Origin: Roseimaritima ulvae
GTDB taxonomy: Bacteria; Planctomycetota; Planctomycetia; Pirellulales; Pirellulaceae
Assembly (NCBI RefSeq): GCF_008065135.1
Contig: NZ_CP042914.1
Span: 6,181,404-6,245,403 of the forward strand
Length of the DNA: 64,000 bases
Direction of reading: 5' to 3'
Positions 8,767 to 17,365 of this stretch are shown here, one piece after another (position 1 is the stretch's first letter; every line of letters begins with the position of its first letter). The position numbers were made by a program, and so were the translations under genes. The notes beneath the pieces are model-generated. The model ran no database searches. It was given only the letters and a program-made list of their open reading frames with translations, and was not told the DNA's origin.

Positions 8767-10020
8767 ATGCTCGGCTCGATTCCACATCGTAATTCTCTGC
8801 TAGCATTCCAGCAGACGCTCGCGGCCGTGCTGTTGATGGCGCTCGTTGGCTGCAGCGCGCTGCCCGATGTCCGACACTCGGTGGAAATCCACAATCCGTT
8901 TCCTCAGCTGAAACGGGTCGCGATCCTGCCCTTCTACAATCAGAGCAACGAGCCCACGCTGGACGCTGGCACGGTGTCCGAAGCCTATTACGCGGCTTTG
9001 CAATCGGTCCCCGGATTCGAAGTCCTGCCCGTGGGCGTCACGCGTCTTCAGCTAGAAGCCTATTCCGCGACGTACGGCCCGCCCCGCAGCGGCGAAGATT
9101 TCCAGACCTTCGCCCGCATGCTGGGCGTCGACGCCGTCGTCCAAGGCTCGGTCACCGATTTCTCGCCCTACTATCCGCCTCGCATGGGCCTGACCGTTCA
9201 CTGGTACGCTGCCAACCCCGGCTTCCACCCGATCCCCGTGGGCTACGGATTGCCTTGGGGCACCAAAGCCGAAAAGGACATTCCCTCGCACGTCGTCTTG
9301 GAAACCGAATTCGAACTGGCTCGCCAACAACTGGCCACCCAAACTCCCGACCTACCCGCTCCACCGCTCCCCACGCCGCCTCAACCGACTCCTGCCGCCG
9401 TCCAACAAACGGCCGCCATCGAACCGGTCCGCGAAAACGCGCCGGACGGCGACGATGCCGCGGAGGCGTCCACCGATCAGTCGATCGTCGAAGCTCTGCC
9501 GCCGCCGGTCACGGACGCCGCGCCGCCAGCCGGCCCCAGGGATTGGCAACCGCTGCGGCCCGCGCCGTCGCCGCACCACGACGTGGTCATCCACCCCGCC
9601 GGCCCAACCGGCGAATCGTTTCATGAACCACCCATGTATGCCGACGACGAATTCCCACCCGCCGAAACGATGCCGCCCGCTGAAACCATGCTGCCTGCCG
9701 ATTGGCCGGACCCCGCCGGATTGATCCCCAACGGTCCGCAACCGGTTCGCCCGACCGCTCAACCGCAACACGAACCGGTGCTGACTCACACTCGATTGTA
9801 CGACGGCGCCGATAGCAAATTCACAGAACGTTTAGCGAATCACATTTCGGTTTCCGACGACCGCCGGCCCACCAACTGGCAGGCATACCTTAGCCGAACT
9901 GACGACTTTGTCCGATTTTGTTGCCGATTGCATGTGACGGAAATGCTTGAAGCACGTGGTGGGGCAGATCAAAGCGATCTTATTTTGCGTTGGCCCATCG
10001 GACGATATAGACCCCAGTGA
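8767..10020 (+). CDS. Outer-membrane-type lipoprotein with LpoB/CsgG-like N-domain
   Basis: A 417-residue protein. A lipoprotein signal ends in the lipobox LVGC, with Cys29 as the expected lipidated residue. Residues about 45-185 (KRVAILPFYNQS, TVSEAYYAALQSVPGFEVLP, FARMLGVDAVVQGSVTDF) have the pattern seen in LpoB, CsgG and DUF799-like lipoproteins: a strand, a helix, then a 'GVDAVVxGxV' strand. Residues about 195-340 are Pro/Ala-rich and look like a disordered spacer. The C-terminal 60 residues (LANHISVSDDRR to CCRLHVTEMLEARGG) are more ordered. Role unknown; possibly an envelope cofactor. It heads a tight group with the 80-residue protein and the recombinase. Confidence 0.75.
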   Translation: MLGSIPHRNSLLAFQQTLAAVLLMALVGCSALPDVRHSVEIHNPFPQLKRVAILPFYNQSNEPTLDAGTVSEAYYAALQSVPGFEVLPVGVTRLQLEAYSATYGPPRSGEDFQTFARMLGVDAVVQGSVTDFSPYYPPRMGLTVHWYAANPGFHPIPVGYGLPWGTKAEKDIPSHVVLETEFELARQQLATQTPDLPAPPLPTPPQPTPAAVQQTAAIEPVRENAPDGDDAAEASTDQSIVEALPPPVTDAAPPAGPRDWQPLRPAPSPHHDVVIHPAGPTGESFHEPPMYADDEFPPAETMPPAETMLPADWPDPAGLIPNGPQPVRPTAQPQHEPVLTHTRLYDGADSKFTERLANHISVSDDRRPTNWQAYLSRTDDFVRFCCRLHVTEMLEARGGADQSDLILRWPIGRYRPQ

Positions 10021-10064
10021 CGGGACCACTAGTCAAGCGACGCCAAGCCAACGGGCCACCACGG

Positions 10065-10307
10065 ATGGAAAACGAAGTCAACGTACTCGCCTTAGTCAAA
10101 GGCGAAGAGCGTTTTATGTTTTTGTTCGACGATAATAATCGCGACGAAACTCTGCGAACTCTCGCACGCTATGCCGCCAACCCCGAACTAGATTTTTCGT
10201 GGTACGACGCAGCCATGTTGAGTCGCAAAATTCGCGAAGCCGTGCCCGATCCGGTTCCCGTCGGTTCCACCTCACGGATCGACGCTTCGCTGCGAGGTCG
10301 CCAATAA
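10065..10307 (+). CDS. Small conserved-looking hypothetical protein upstream of xerC/D
   Basis: An 80-residue soluble protein, MENEVNVLALVKGEERFMFL at the start, then FDDNNRDETLRTLARYAANPELDFSWYDAA. I do not recognise the family. The ATG at 10065 is chosen; an upstream GTG at 10017 would overlap the lipoprotein stop as GTGA and add 16 basic residues. Neither start has a strong Shine-Dalgarno sequence. Its stop is one base before the recombinase start, so co-translation with that gene is likely. It contains no DNA-binding motif I can see. Confidence 0.75.
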   Translation: MENEVNVLALVKGEERFMFLFDDNNRDETLRTLARYAANPELDFSWYDAAMLSRKIREAVPDPVPVGSTSRIDASLRGRQ

Positions 10308-10308
10308 G

Positions 10309-11211
10309 ATGCGTCGTGCGGTCGCTCAGTTCCTGCGGTATCTGGCCACCGAACGCAACGCGTCGGACCTGACCATCAAAGCCTACCGCGAAGACCTGTT
10401 CGGGTTGATCGATTGGCTGGAACACGAGCACCAGCGTCTGCCGGGCGTCGACCAACTAACCCCTCAAGACCTGCGCGCCTTCCAAGCGGCGTTGCAGCAG
10501 GCCGATTATGCGCGGAGCACGATCTCGCGCAAGCTGGCTTCGATGCGGAGTTTTTACAAATTCGCGCAGCGGCAGGGCATGGCATCGTCCAACCCGGCCA
10601 AACCACTCCGCAACCCGCGCCGCCAACGCAAACTCCCGCACGTACTCTCCAATGAAGAGATGGGACGGTTGCTGCGAACCCCACCGGGCGGCGATCCGGC
10701 CGGGCTGCGCGACCGCGCGATTCTGGAAACGATGTACAGCGCGGGCCTGCGTGTGAGCGAACTGGTCGGACTGAACGACGGCGATTTGGACTGCGAAGAA
10801 CAGATCGTCCGAGTACGCGGTAAAGGTCGCAAAGAACGCATCAGCCCCCTCGGCTCCTACGCCATCCGCGCCATCAGCCGCTACCAACAAGTCCGCACGT
10901 TGGACGCCAGCGAAGCCATCAAGGGCCCGCAAGCCGCCGTGTTTGTGAACCGCTTTGGCAAACGCCTGACCACCCGCAGCATCGGCCGCATGCTGGAAAA
11001 ACACCTCGCCGCCGCCGGACTCGACAAACGCACCAGCCCCCACACGCTGCGGCACAGCTTTGCCACCCATCTGCTCGATCGCGGAGCGGACATCCGCAGC
11101 GTGCAAGAGTTGCTGGGCCACAAAAGCTTGGTCACGACGCAAATCTATACGCACGTCAGCGCCGCAAATCTGCGAGCCGTGTACGAAAAAGCGCACCCGC
11201 GAGCCAACTAG
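10309..11211 (+). CDS. XerC/XerD-type tyrosine recombinase
   Basis: A 300-residue integrase of the size of cellular XerC/XerD. The N-terminal SAM-like core-binding domain covers about 1-90 (FLRYLATERNASDLTIKAYRED). The catalytic set is complete: Arg148 in GLRVSEL, Lys172 in GKGRKER, His245 and Arg248 in HTLRHSFATH, His271 in LGHKS, and the nucleophile Tyr280 in IYTHV. The family resolves chromosome dimers at dif; I cannot tell XerC from XerD from this sequence alone. No dif-like site or integron cassette genes are seen nearby. It follows the 80-residue gene with a 1-base gap, and a three-copy 103-bp repeat begins 20 bases after its stop. Confidence 0.93.
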   Translation: MRRAVAQFLRYLATERNASDLTIKAYREDLFGLIDWLEHEHQRLPGVDQLTPQDLRAFQAALQQADYARSTISRKLASMRSFYKFAQRQGMASSNPAKPLRNPRRQRKLPHVLSNEEMGRLLRTPPGGDPAGLRDRAILETMYSAGLRVSELVGLNDGDLDCEEQIVRVRGKGRKERISPLGSYAIRAISRYQQVRTLDASEAIKGPQAAVFVNRFGKRLTTRSIGRMLEKHLAAAGLDKRTSPHTLRHSFATHLLDRGADIRSVQELLGHKSLVTTQIYTHVSAANLRAVYEKAHPRAN

Positions 11212-11230
11212 CGGGAACCGGTACTTCTCC

Positions 11231-11503
11231 GTAGCTACGCTCGCCAGAGCGTGGGGACCGCGCGGCAAACGCCCACCGTCTGGCGACGGTAGCTACGAAG
11301 AGGAAAACCGCCGGGCGCCCACCGTCCGCCTCCGTAGCTACGCTCGCCAGAGCGTGGGGACCGCGCGGCAAGCGCCCACCGTCTGGCGACGGTAGCTACG
11401 AAGAGGAAAACCGCCGGGCGCCCACCGTCCGCCTCCGTAGCTACGCTCGCCAGAGCGTGGGGACCGCGCGGCAGCCGCCCACCGTCTGGCGACGGTAGCT
11501 ACG
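11231..11503. repeat. Three direct 103-bp repeats built from two hairpins
   Basis: Copies start at 11231, 11334 and 11437, an exact 103-base period. Each holds GTAGCTACGCTCGCCAGAGC (stem CGCTC/GAGCG) and the inverted partner ACCGTCTGGCGACGGT (six-base stem, four-base loop). The same hairpin pair recurs at 13361-13464, 25935-26010, 32368-32565, 43986-44036 and 45330-45435. It lies between the recombinase and phosphorylase genes and could act as a terminator. Confidence 0.85.
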
Positions 11504-11574
11504 AAAAGCAAAACTGTCTAAATTGTCCACCAAGGCGGTTTCAAAAAGTTCGACTCTCAGCTGTGGTATTTTCG

Positions 11575-13347
11575 ATGCAACCCGCCCCGCTTCCCGATCC
11601 GCCCGTTCCCAGTCTGCTCGACCGCCTCGCCAAACATCTGGATATCCTGTATCCGCAACACGATTGCCAGGCCTTGGCGAGCCGCATCGTGGACCTGTTT
11701 GCCGCCGACCAGACGGCCACCACGGCCCCCCCAACCCCAAGATCGCCCACCCCGCCGTTGTGGTCGCAGTCTGATTGCCTGCTGCTGACCTATGGCGACT
11801 CGGTGCGGGAGCAGGACCAACCTCCGCTGCAAACCCTGCACGCGTTCTGCGAAGATTATGTCGGCGATGCGGTTTCAGCGGTCCACATTTTGCCGTTCTT
11901 TCCGTACAGCTCGGACGATGGATTTGCGGTCGAAGATTACACCCAAGTCGATCCCCAGCTGGGCAACTGGTCCGACATTCAGCAACTGGGCCAGTCCTAC
12001 GACTTGATGTTCGACCTGGTAATCAACCACGTCTCGTCGCAGCACCGCTGGTTCAAAAACTTTCAGCAGGGCCGTGAGCCGGGAGCGACTTATTTTCATA
12101 CCGTGAACCCCAACGCGGATGTATCCACGGTCGTCCGCCCGCGAACCTCCGCGCTGCTGCGGCCCACCGAAACGCCGACCGGCCTGCAACACGTGTGGTG
12201 TACGTTCAGCCATGACCAGGTCGACCTTAATTTTGCCAACCCCGACGTGCTGCTGGAAATCATCGACGTGATTCGCGGTTACCTAGCCAACGGCGCCAAA
12301 ATCTTGCGGCTCGACGCCATCGGTTACCTCTGGAAACAACTGGGCACCAGCTGCATCCATTTGCGTGAGACCCATGAAGCCGTCAAGCTGCTGCGGACGC
12401 TGCTGGATGCCGTCGCCCCGGGCACGCTGCTGATCACCGAAACCAACGTCCCCAACAATGAAAACCTGACCTACTTCGGCAACCGCAACGAAGCCCACAT
12501 CATCTACAACTTCAGCCTCGCCCCGCTGATTTTGCACGCCCTGTTGTCCGGCACCGCCACCTACCTGCAACGCTGGATGCGAAGCATGCCCCCCGCTCCG
12601 GTGGGCTGCACCTACTTGAACTTCACCGCCTCCCACGACGGCATCGGGATGCGGCCGGCCGAAGGTCTGCTGTCCGATGAAGAGCAAAGCCAAGTCGTCT
12701 CGGCAGTCAAGTCTTTCGGCGGCTTGATCTCCTCGCGAGGCACGGCCGACGGCGGCGAGCGAGTCTACGAATTAAACATCTCGTTCTTCGATGCACTCAA
12801 GGGCACCCTCGCCGGCGTGGACGCCCATCAGGTCGAGCGTTTCTTGTGCTCGCAGACCATCGCTCTGGGAATCGAAGGCATCCCGGCGATTTACATCCAC
12901 AGCTTGCTGGCCACGCCCAATGATCTGGCGGGTGTGAAGGAAACCGGCCGCAACCGCTCGATCAATCGGCATCGCTGGCAATACGACGCATTAAAATCCC
13001 AACTGGACGATCCCCAGTCGACCACCTCGATCGTGCATGCGGAACTCACGCGGCGGATGCGGATCCGCGCAGCCCAACCGGCGTTCCATCCCGCAGCCAC
13101 TCAATTCACCTTGATCCTCGACAACCACTTCTTTGGTTTCTGGCGACAAAGCGCCGACCGGCAGCAGAGCATCTTTGCGGTGCACAATTTGTCCAATCAA
13201 CCGCAGCCATTGTCCCTGGAAGACCTCAACCTGATCAGCACCGACCGCTGGTGGGATTTGATCGAAGGCACGCCGATGCCAGGCATGTATGAATCGCTGA
13301 CTCTGGCTCCCTACCAGTGCCTCTGGATCACCAACTCCCGGCCGTAA
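11575..13347 (+). CDS. GH13_18 sugar phosphorylase, probable glucosylglycerate phosphorylase
   Basis: A 590-residue alpha-amylase-fold enzyme of the sucrose phosphorylase subfamily. Expected catalytic residues from alignment by eye: nucleophile Asp247 (LRLDAIGY), acid/base Glu289 (ITETNVP) and transition-state Asp355 (ASHDGIG). Early family motifs VHILPFFPYSSDDGFAV and INHVSSQHRWF are intact. GH13_18 contains sucrose, sucrose-6-phosphate and glucosylglycerate phosphorylases. The convergent neighbours are a GpgS-like synthase and an MPGP-like phosphatase, which favours glucosylglycerate plus phosphate giving glucose-1-phosphate and glycerate. That assignment is inference. ATG 11575 is chosen over the upstream GTG at 11563, which adds only four residues. 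Confidence 0.85.
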   Translation: MQPAPLPDPPVPSLLDRLAKHLDILYPQHDCQALASRIVDLFAADQTATTAPPTPRSPTPPLWSQSDCLLLTYGDSVREQDQPPLQTLHAFCEDYVGDAVSAVHILPFFPYSSDDGFAVEDYTQVDPQLGNWSDIQQLGQSYDLMFDLVINHVSSQHRWFKNFQQGREPGATYFHTVNPNADVSTVVRPRTSALLRPTETPTGLQHVWCTFSHDQVDLNFANPDVLLEIIDVIRGYLANGAKILRLDAIGYLWKQLGTSCIHLRETHEAVKLLRTLLDAVAPGTLLITETNVPNNENLTYFGNRNEAHIIYNFSLAPLILHALLSGTATYLQRWMRSMPPAPVGCTYLNFTASHDGIGMRPAEGLLSDEEQSQVVSAVKSFGGLISSRGTADGGERVYELNISFFDALKGTLAGVDAHQVERFLCSQTIALGIEGIPAIYIHSLLATPNDLAGVKETGRNRSINRHRWQYDALKSQLDDPQSTTSIVHAELTRRMRIRAAQPAFHPAATQFTLILDNHFFGFWRQSADRQQSIFAVHNLSNQPQPLSLEDLNLISTDRWWDLIEGTPMPGMYESLTLAPYQCLWITNSRP

Positions 13348-13360
13348 CGGCGCCGCACTC

Positions 13361-13464
13361 GTAGCTACGCTCGCCAGAGCGTGGGCCAGAGCAACCTTGC
13401 AACGCGCAACGCCCGGCCGATCCCCACCGCCTGGCGACGGTAGCTACGAGTGACGGTAGCTACG
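13361..13464. repeat. Hairpin-pair repeat between convergent genes
   Basis: One diverged copy of the GTAGCTACGCTCGCCAGAGC / CCTGGCGACGGTAGCTACG unit, with an extra half copy at the right end. It sits exactly between the convergent phosphorylase and synthase genes, where it could serve as a bidirectional transcription stop. Confidence 0.7.
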
Positions 13465-13477
13465 CGGCCATGGCGTA

Positions 13478-14692
13478 TCAGGAGGCGCTGTCTGCGGCCA
13501 CCGCGTCGGTCAGCTGCGAGAGGATGTCCGGAAAGGCGCTGACCACGCGTGACCAACTGGCGATGAAAGGACTGGCGTCGGGATGCGCGAAAAATTCTTC
13601 GCCAGCATGCATCAGACTTTGCGCAAACAGTTCGATGGTCTGGCTTTCTTCGTGACGATCCAACCGCAAGCCGGCCATCACGGCGTCGCTGTAGTAATGA
13701 TCGAGCATATCAAGGGCCGTGCGGTAGTAACACGCTTTTAACGTGCGAAACAACTCCGGTGAAAACACGGTCCCGTTGACAGCTAACTTGCGAATAAAGG
13801 CTTTGCAAATATCCGTGCTCATCCGGTGCAGCCCCTGCTTGGGGTTATCCTCGGAAACCGGTTGGTGCTTGTGATCGTAGGCGTCCGCGATGTCCACCTG
13901 ACAGACGCGATGCGGCGCGTAGCTGCGATGCATTTCGGACAGCGTACCGATTTCCAGCCCCCAATCGCTGGGAATCCGCAACGACGAGACGACTTCGCTG
14001 CGCATCGCAAACTCGCCGGACAACGCGTAACGAAAACTGCTCATATAGCTCAGGTAGTCATTCGTTCCCAGCGTCATCTTCATCGCGCGGAGCAGTGGCG
14101 CGACCAGCAACCGAAACACGCGGCCGTTCAGTCGTCCCTCTGCGGCTCGATAGTAATACCCTTTGGCGAACACGTAGTTCAGTGCCGGGTGTACGATCGG
14201 GAAAAACAGCCGCGACAACAATTCGCGTTCGTAGGTCACGATGTCGCAGTCGTGCAAGGCCATCGCCTTGGACTGGCCCGAAGCCAGGAAGTAGCCCATG
14301 CAGTACCAGACGTTGCGGCCCTTGCCCGCTTCATTGGGCTCCAAGCCCTTTTGGGCGATCGTGGCATCGACTTCACGCAGTCGCGGGCCGTCGTTCCAGA
14401 GGATGCGGTGAGGTTGATTCAGCCGTTCGAAAAACCGCCGCGCGTGTTCGAACTGCAAGCGGTCCGCTCGATCCAATCCGATCACGATCTCCTTCAGGTA
14501 CTTCACCTCGCTCAGCTTTTCCACAATCGGTCCCATCGCGGGACCTTCCAATTCGCTGTACAGGCAGGGCAGCACCAACGTCATCGGCGTTTCCTCCGAT
14601 GCATCCATCAGTTCCGCTTCCAATTCCTCCAACGGTCGATTGCGCAAATTGTGCAGCGTGCCGATCATGCCGCCTTGTGCAAAGTCTGCCAT
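13478..14692 (-). CDS. gpgS: Glucosyl-3-phosphoglycerate synthase (GT81-like)
   Basis: A 404-residue GT-A glycosyltransferase. The family joins a sugar nucleotide and 3-phosphoglycerate to make glucosyl-3-phosphoglycerate, the first step to the compatible solute glucosylglycerate. The metal-binding DxD is DCD at 148-150 in ALHDCDIVTYERELL, preceded by the nucleotide-binding GKGRN (123-127). PCLYSELEGPAMGPIVEKL near 42-60 matches the GT81 N-terminal strand-helix. The C-terminus is helical. The gene lies 64 bases downstream of the phosphatase gene on the same strand, so the two are probably one transcript. The sugar donor (GDP- or UDP-glucose) and the distinction from the mannosyl enzyme cannot be read from the sequence. 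Confidence 0.82.
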   Translation of the reverse strand: MADFAQGGMIGTLHNLRNRPLEELEAELMDASEETPMTLVLPCLYSELEGPAMGPIVEKLSEVKYLKEIVIGLDRADRLQFEHARRFFERLNQPHRILWNDGPRLREVDATIAQKGLEPNEAGKGRNVWYCMGYFLASGQSKAMALHDCDIVTYERELLSRLFFPIVHPALNYVFAKGYYYRAAEGRLNGRVFRLLVAPLLRAMKMTLGTNDYLSYMSSFRYALSGEFAMRSEVVSSLRIPSDWGLEIGTLSEMHRSYAPHRVCQVDIADAYDHKHQPVSEDNPKQGLHRMSTDICKAFIRKLAVNGTVFSPELFRTLKACYYRTALDMLDHYYSDAVMAGLRLDRHEESQTIELFAQSLMHAGEEFFAHPDASPFIASWSRVVSAFPDILSQLTDAVAADSAS

Positions 14693-14756
14693 GGCAAAGA
14701 TTCGTTAGAGGAAAAGACTCGAGAAGAAGAAGAAACTCAACGCGGGATCACGGGCT

Positions 14757-15566
14757 TCAGTCGGCCGCGGCTCCCAGCACTTGCAGCACCGCCGCGCCCC
14801 AGCCTTCGCTGCCCGTCCGCGGCGCCACGTGTTGACAGGCATGCGCGAAATCGATTTTGGCTTGGCCATCGCCGCCAGGAATCACGATCGCCACGTCGGC
14901 CGCTTTCAGCATTTCAATGTCGTTTGGGCTATCCCCCAGGGCCACCGTTACGATATCGCTGTCCCCTCGTTGGCGATACCAGTCCCTGACCTGCCGCAGT
15001 CCTTCAGCTTTGTTATTATCGCCCGCCACGTGCCAAAACCGGCCGCCTTTGGTGACGGTGAGACCGGACTCGGCCACCGCGGCGGTGAATGCCGGGATGT
15101 TTTCTAGCGCATCGTCCCACTGCAGCGGTTCGGTCGCCATGCGTTGATTGGCCAACCGAGCCTGCTCGAGCGTCAGCCCCGTCAGCGAGGCAATCCCGGC
15201 GGCTTGCAGTTGGTCGAAGGTACGAAAGCGATACGATGCGGCCAACGGCGCCAGGACTTCCAAGATCTTGTCACGAGAGGTTCCCAAGGTCTGACAACGG
15301 CCATCGGGCCACAGCACCGCGCCGCCGTTTTCGCAAATCAACGGCGTCGCGATCCCCAGTTCGGTCGCCAGCGGCTGCATCTCGGCCAACGTCTTACTGG
15401 ATGCTAGGACCAGCGGAATGTTCGTCTCCGCCAGAAACTGCAGGGCCGATCGAGCACCCTGCCAGGAGTAATCATGTTCGTTCAGCAGGCACGCATCCAA
15501 GTCGGTAAAGACCAGCCAGCGGTTGCGGGTCTGGGGCGATGCCGGCGACGAAGATGAGGAATTCAT
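14757..15566 (-). CDS. HAD phosphatase of the mannosyl/glucosyl-3-phosphoglycerate phosphatase family
   Basis: A 269-residue HAD-IIB enzyme. Motif I is FTDLDACLL with Asp22 and Asp24 (the usual DLDGTLL has Gly-Thr where this has Ala-Cys). Motif II is the Ser in ASSKT, ENGGA follows, and motif IV is GDSPNDIEML. The MPGP/YedP family removes phosphate from mannosyl- or glucosyl-3-phosphoglycerate, so it would finish the solute made by the neighbouring synthase. It is first in the two-gene minus-strand unit. The N-terminal Ser-rich dozen residues are probably unstructured. Confidence 0.83.
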   Translation of the reverse strand: MNSSSSSPASPQTRNRWLVFTDLDACLLNEHDYSWQGARSALQFLAETNIPLVLASSKTLAEMQPLATELGIATPLICENGGAVLWPDGRCQTLGTSRDKILEVLAPLAASYRFRTFDQLQAAGIASLTGLTLEQARLANQRMATEPLQWDDALENIPAFTAAVAESGLTVTKGGRFWHVAGDNNKAEGLRQVRDWYRQRGDSDIVTVALGDSPNDIEMLKAADVAIVIPGGDGQAKIDFAHACQHVAPRTGSEGWGAAVLQVLGAAAD

Positions 15567-15637
15567 TCCGCTATCGTACAGTGATCTGGGGGGTTTGGCA
15601 TGACGGGGTGTTTGCCCCCAAAGCCTGGGGACTTCGG

Positions 15638-16465
15638 CTACGGATTCGCATCCATCACTTTCTTGACCACGTCGGCGTCGAAGTAGTTGGTCGCCATGCC
15701 GGCATCGACGACGATCCGCTGAGCGGTGATGCCCGACGAGCGGGGGCTGAGCAGAAACACGGCCGTCGACGCGACTTCGTCGGTCGTGATCGCTTCGCCA
15801 CGCGGGATCACCTGTTCGGCATACAGATACGAATCCACATACCCAGGGATCCCCGCCGAAGCGCTGGTCTTTAGCAATCCGGCCGACACGGCATTAAACC
15901 GCACCTTGGAAAACCGGCTAAAGGACTTCGTCAAAAAGGCCAACGACGATTCCAAGGCGGCTTTTATCGGCGCCATATACCCGTAGCTCTCGCTGGCCAT
16001 CCGCGTGGTGCTGATCCCGATCGTGACCACGCTGGCATCGTCTGCTAAACAGTCTTTCAGGGCATTGCATACGGCCGTCAGCGAAAAACAAGAGATGTCG
16101 ACCGCTTGCAGAAACGCCGCGCGATCGGTTTCGTGAAACGGTTTGATGCCATCGCTGTAGTCGGCGAATGCGATCGAATGCACCAACCCGGACAAGGGCA
16201 CCTCATCGGCCGCCAGCCGTGCGGCCAACTGATCGATCTGCGTTTGGTCCTCGACATCGCAGACCAATACCTTCTGGTCCTTCAACAACTTCTGCAACGA
16301 TTCGCGACGCGCCTCACTGCGGACGCTGAACACTACCTCCGCACCGGCCTGCTGCAGCTGGCTGGCGATCTTGTAAGCCACGCTTTTCTTGTTCGCGACC
16401 CCCATCACCAGAAAACGTTTGCCACGGACGGCGAGATAGTCGAAGGGCGGAGCGGAATCGGACAT
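15638..16465 (-). CDS. fabI: Enoyl-[acyl-carrier-protein] reductase (NADH), FabI type
   Basis: A 275-residue SDR-fold enzyme for the last reduction of each fatty-acid elongation cycle. The FabI-type nucleotide loop is [13 protein letters not shown] (22-34) and the catalytic pair is Tyr161 and Lys168 ([12 protein letters not shown]), a Y-x6-K spacing as in FabI. HSIAFA and the [13 protein letters not shown] substrate loop are also typical. Oddly, the position equivalent to E. coli Tyr146, ten residues before the catalytic Tyr, is Ile151. The gene is on the same strand as the fabZ-like gene 149 bases upstream, with a CCCTCC hairpin between them. A second full-length FabI elsewhere in the genome cannot be excluded. 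Confidence 0.92.
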   Translation of the reverse strand: MSDSAPPFDYLAVRGKRFLVMGVANKKSVAYKIASQLQQAGAEVVFSVRSEARRESLQKLLKDQKVLVCDVEDQTQIDQLAARLAADEVPLSGLVHSIAFADYSDGIKPFHETDRAAFLQAVDISCFSLTAVCNALKDCLADDASVVTIGISTTRMASESYGYMAPIKAALESSLAFLTKSFSRFSKVRFNAVSAGLLKTSASAGIPGYVDSYLYAEQVIPRGEAITTDEVASTAVFLLSPRSSGITAQRIVVDAGMATNYFDADVVKKVMDANP

Positions 16466-16544
16466 TTTGGGGGCAGTGAGGCAGTGGGGCAGTGGGGTTT
16501 TGGTGGGAACGGTAGGTCGTACGAGCCATTTGCCGCAGCCGAAA

Positions 16545-16590
16545 AACCCTCCCCTCGCTGACGCTCGACCCTCCCAGAGGGAGGGTGAAA
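16545..16590. repeat. CCCTCC/GGAGGG hairpin repeat
   Basis: AAACCCTCCCCTCGCTGACG is followed by CCTCCCAGAGGGAGGGTGAA. This is a single short copy of the hairpin family also seen at 4717, 8270, 30636, 40510 and 60748. It lies between fabI and the fabZ-like gene. A GGCAGTG run just before it (16471-16495) is the complement of the octamer repeat near 43950. Confidence 0.7.
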
Positions 16591-16614
16591 TGAATCCGGA
16601 GGGCCAGCGGAGCG

Positions 16615-17043
16615 TTATTCGGGAGCCGAAATGGTGCAGGCGAAATCCAGGCGAGCGGCGACCTTGCCGGCCAGCAGCACGCGGCCGGTCAGGAAAAAGG
16701 CGTTCGAAACACGCTCATTTAACGTCACCTGCAATTCCACTGTGTCGCCCGGCACCACGACTTTCTTGAATTTCACATTGTCGGCACGCGTCGCCAAGGG
16801 CACCGATCCCTCGCCACCGGGGGCGATCTTGCTGAGCAAAATCGCGCCGGCTTGCATGCAGCATTCGCACAGGATCACGCCGGGCACGATCGGTCGGCCG
16901 GGAAAATGCCCCTGCACGAAGAACTCATCGTCGCGGAATGTTTTCTCACAAACGATTTGCTGGTCCTGCTGTGAGACGATACGGTCCAGCAACAGCATGG
17001 GGGCGCGATGCGGAATCGCGGCTTCGATTGATTCGGCGGTCAT
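16615..17043 (-). CDS. FabZ-type 3-hydroxyacyl-ACP dehydratase
   Basis: A 142-residue hot-dog-fold protein. The active-site His46 lies in [12 protein letters not shown] and the Glu60 in [10 protein letters not shown], as in FabZ, which dehydrates 3-hydroxyacyl-ACP. The N-terminal [17 protein letters not shown] is the standard FabZ entry motif, so the ATG at 17043 is preferred; an upstream ATG at 17079 adds 12 residues. CCMQAGA is richer in Cys than typical FabZ (EAMAQ). It could be a paralogue specialised for another acyl chain; planctomycetes often carry several. It is transcribed toward fabI. Confidence 0.85.
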   Translation of the reverse strand: MTAESIEAAIPHRAPMLLLDRIVSQQDQQIVCEKTFRDDEFFVQGHFPGRPIVPGVILCECCMQAGAILLSKIAPGGEGSVPLATRADNVKFKKVVVPGDTVELQVTLNERVSNAFFLTGRVLLAGKVAARLDFACTISAPE

Positions 17044-17213
17044 CGGGTCGGTCGGCGACAAGGAATTTTTGCAAAGCAAGCGTCAGGGCAGAGGGGCACC
17101 ATCTTAGAACACCAAGCCGCCCAGTCCCAGCAGGCTGTTCGGCTGTTCGGCTGCTCGCCGGCAGGCTGGTCGCTGGCAGGACCGCAGCCCATAATGACAA
17201 CTAAAACACCCCT

Positions 17214-17329
17214 CGTAGCATGGGCCCCCGGCCCGTGTAGAAAAACAGCTCCCCCTCGTAGCATGGGCCCCCGGCCCGTGGTCCTCGGCGGCGTCCCCCC
17301 ACACACGGGCCAGGGGCCCATGCTACTTT
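17214..17329. repeat. GTAGCATGGGCCCCCGGCCC repeat: two direct copies and one inverted
   Basis: Two direct copies (about 17214-17239 and 17255-17281) and one inverted copy (about 17303-17325) lie between the divergent fabZ-like and larA-family genes. A related four-copy set is at 34001-34127. The rest of the 322-base gap holds only a short GGCTGTTCGGCTG duplication near 17146. Confidence 0.75.
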
Positions 17330-17365
17330 GGCACGCGGGCGCAGGCTCTTCGCACCGGAAACTAT

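Noticed and set aside
13826-14989. 387-codon plus-strand frame across gpgS and the phosphatase
   Set aside because: It is antisense to two well-supported enzymes with intact catalytic motifs.
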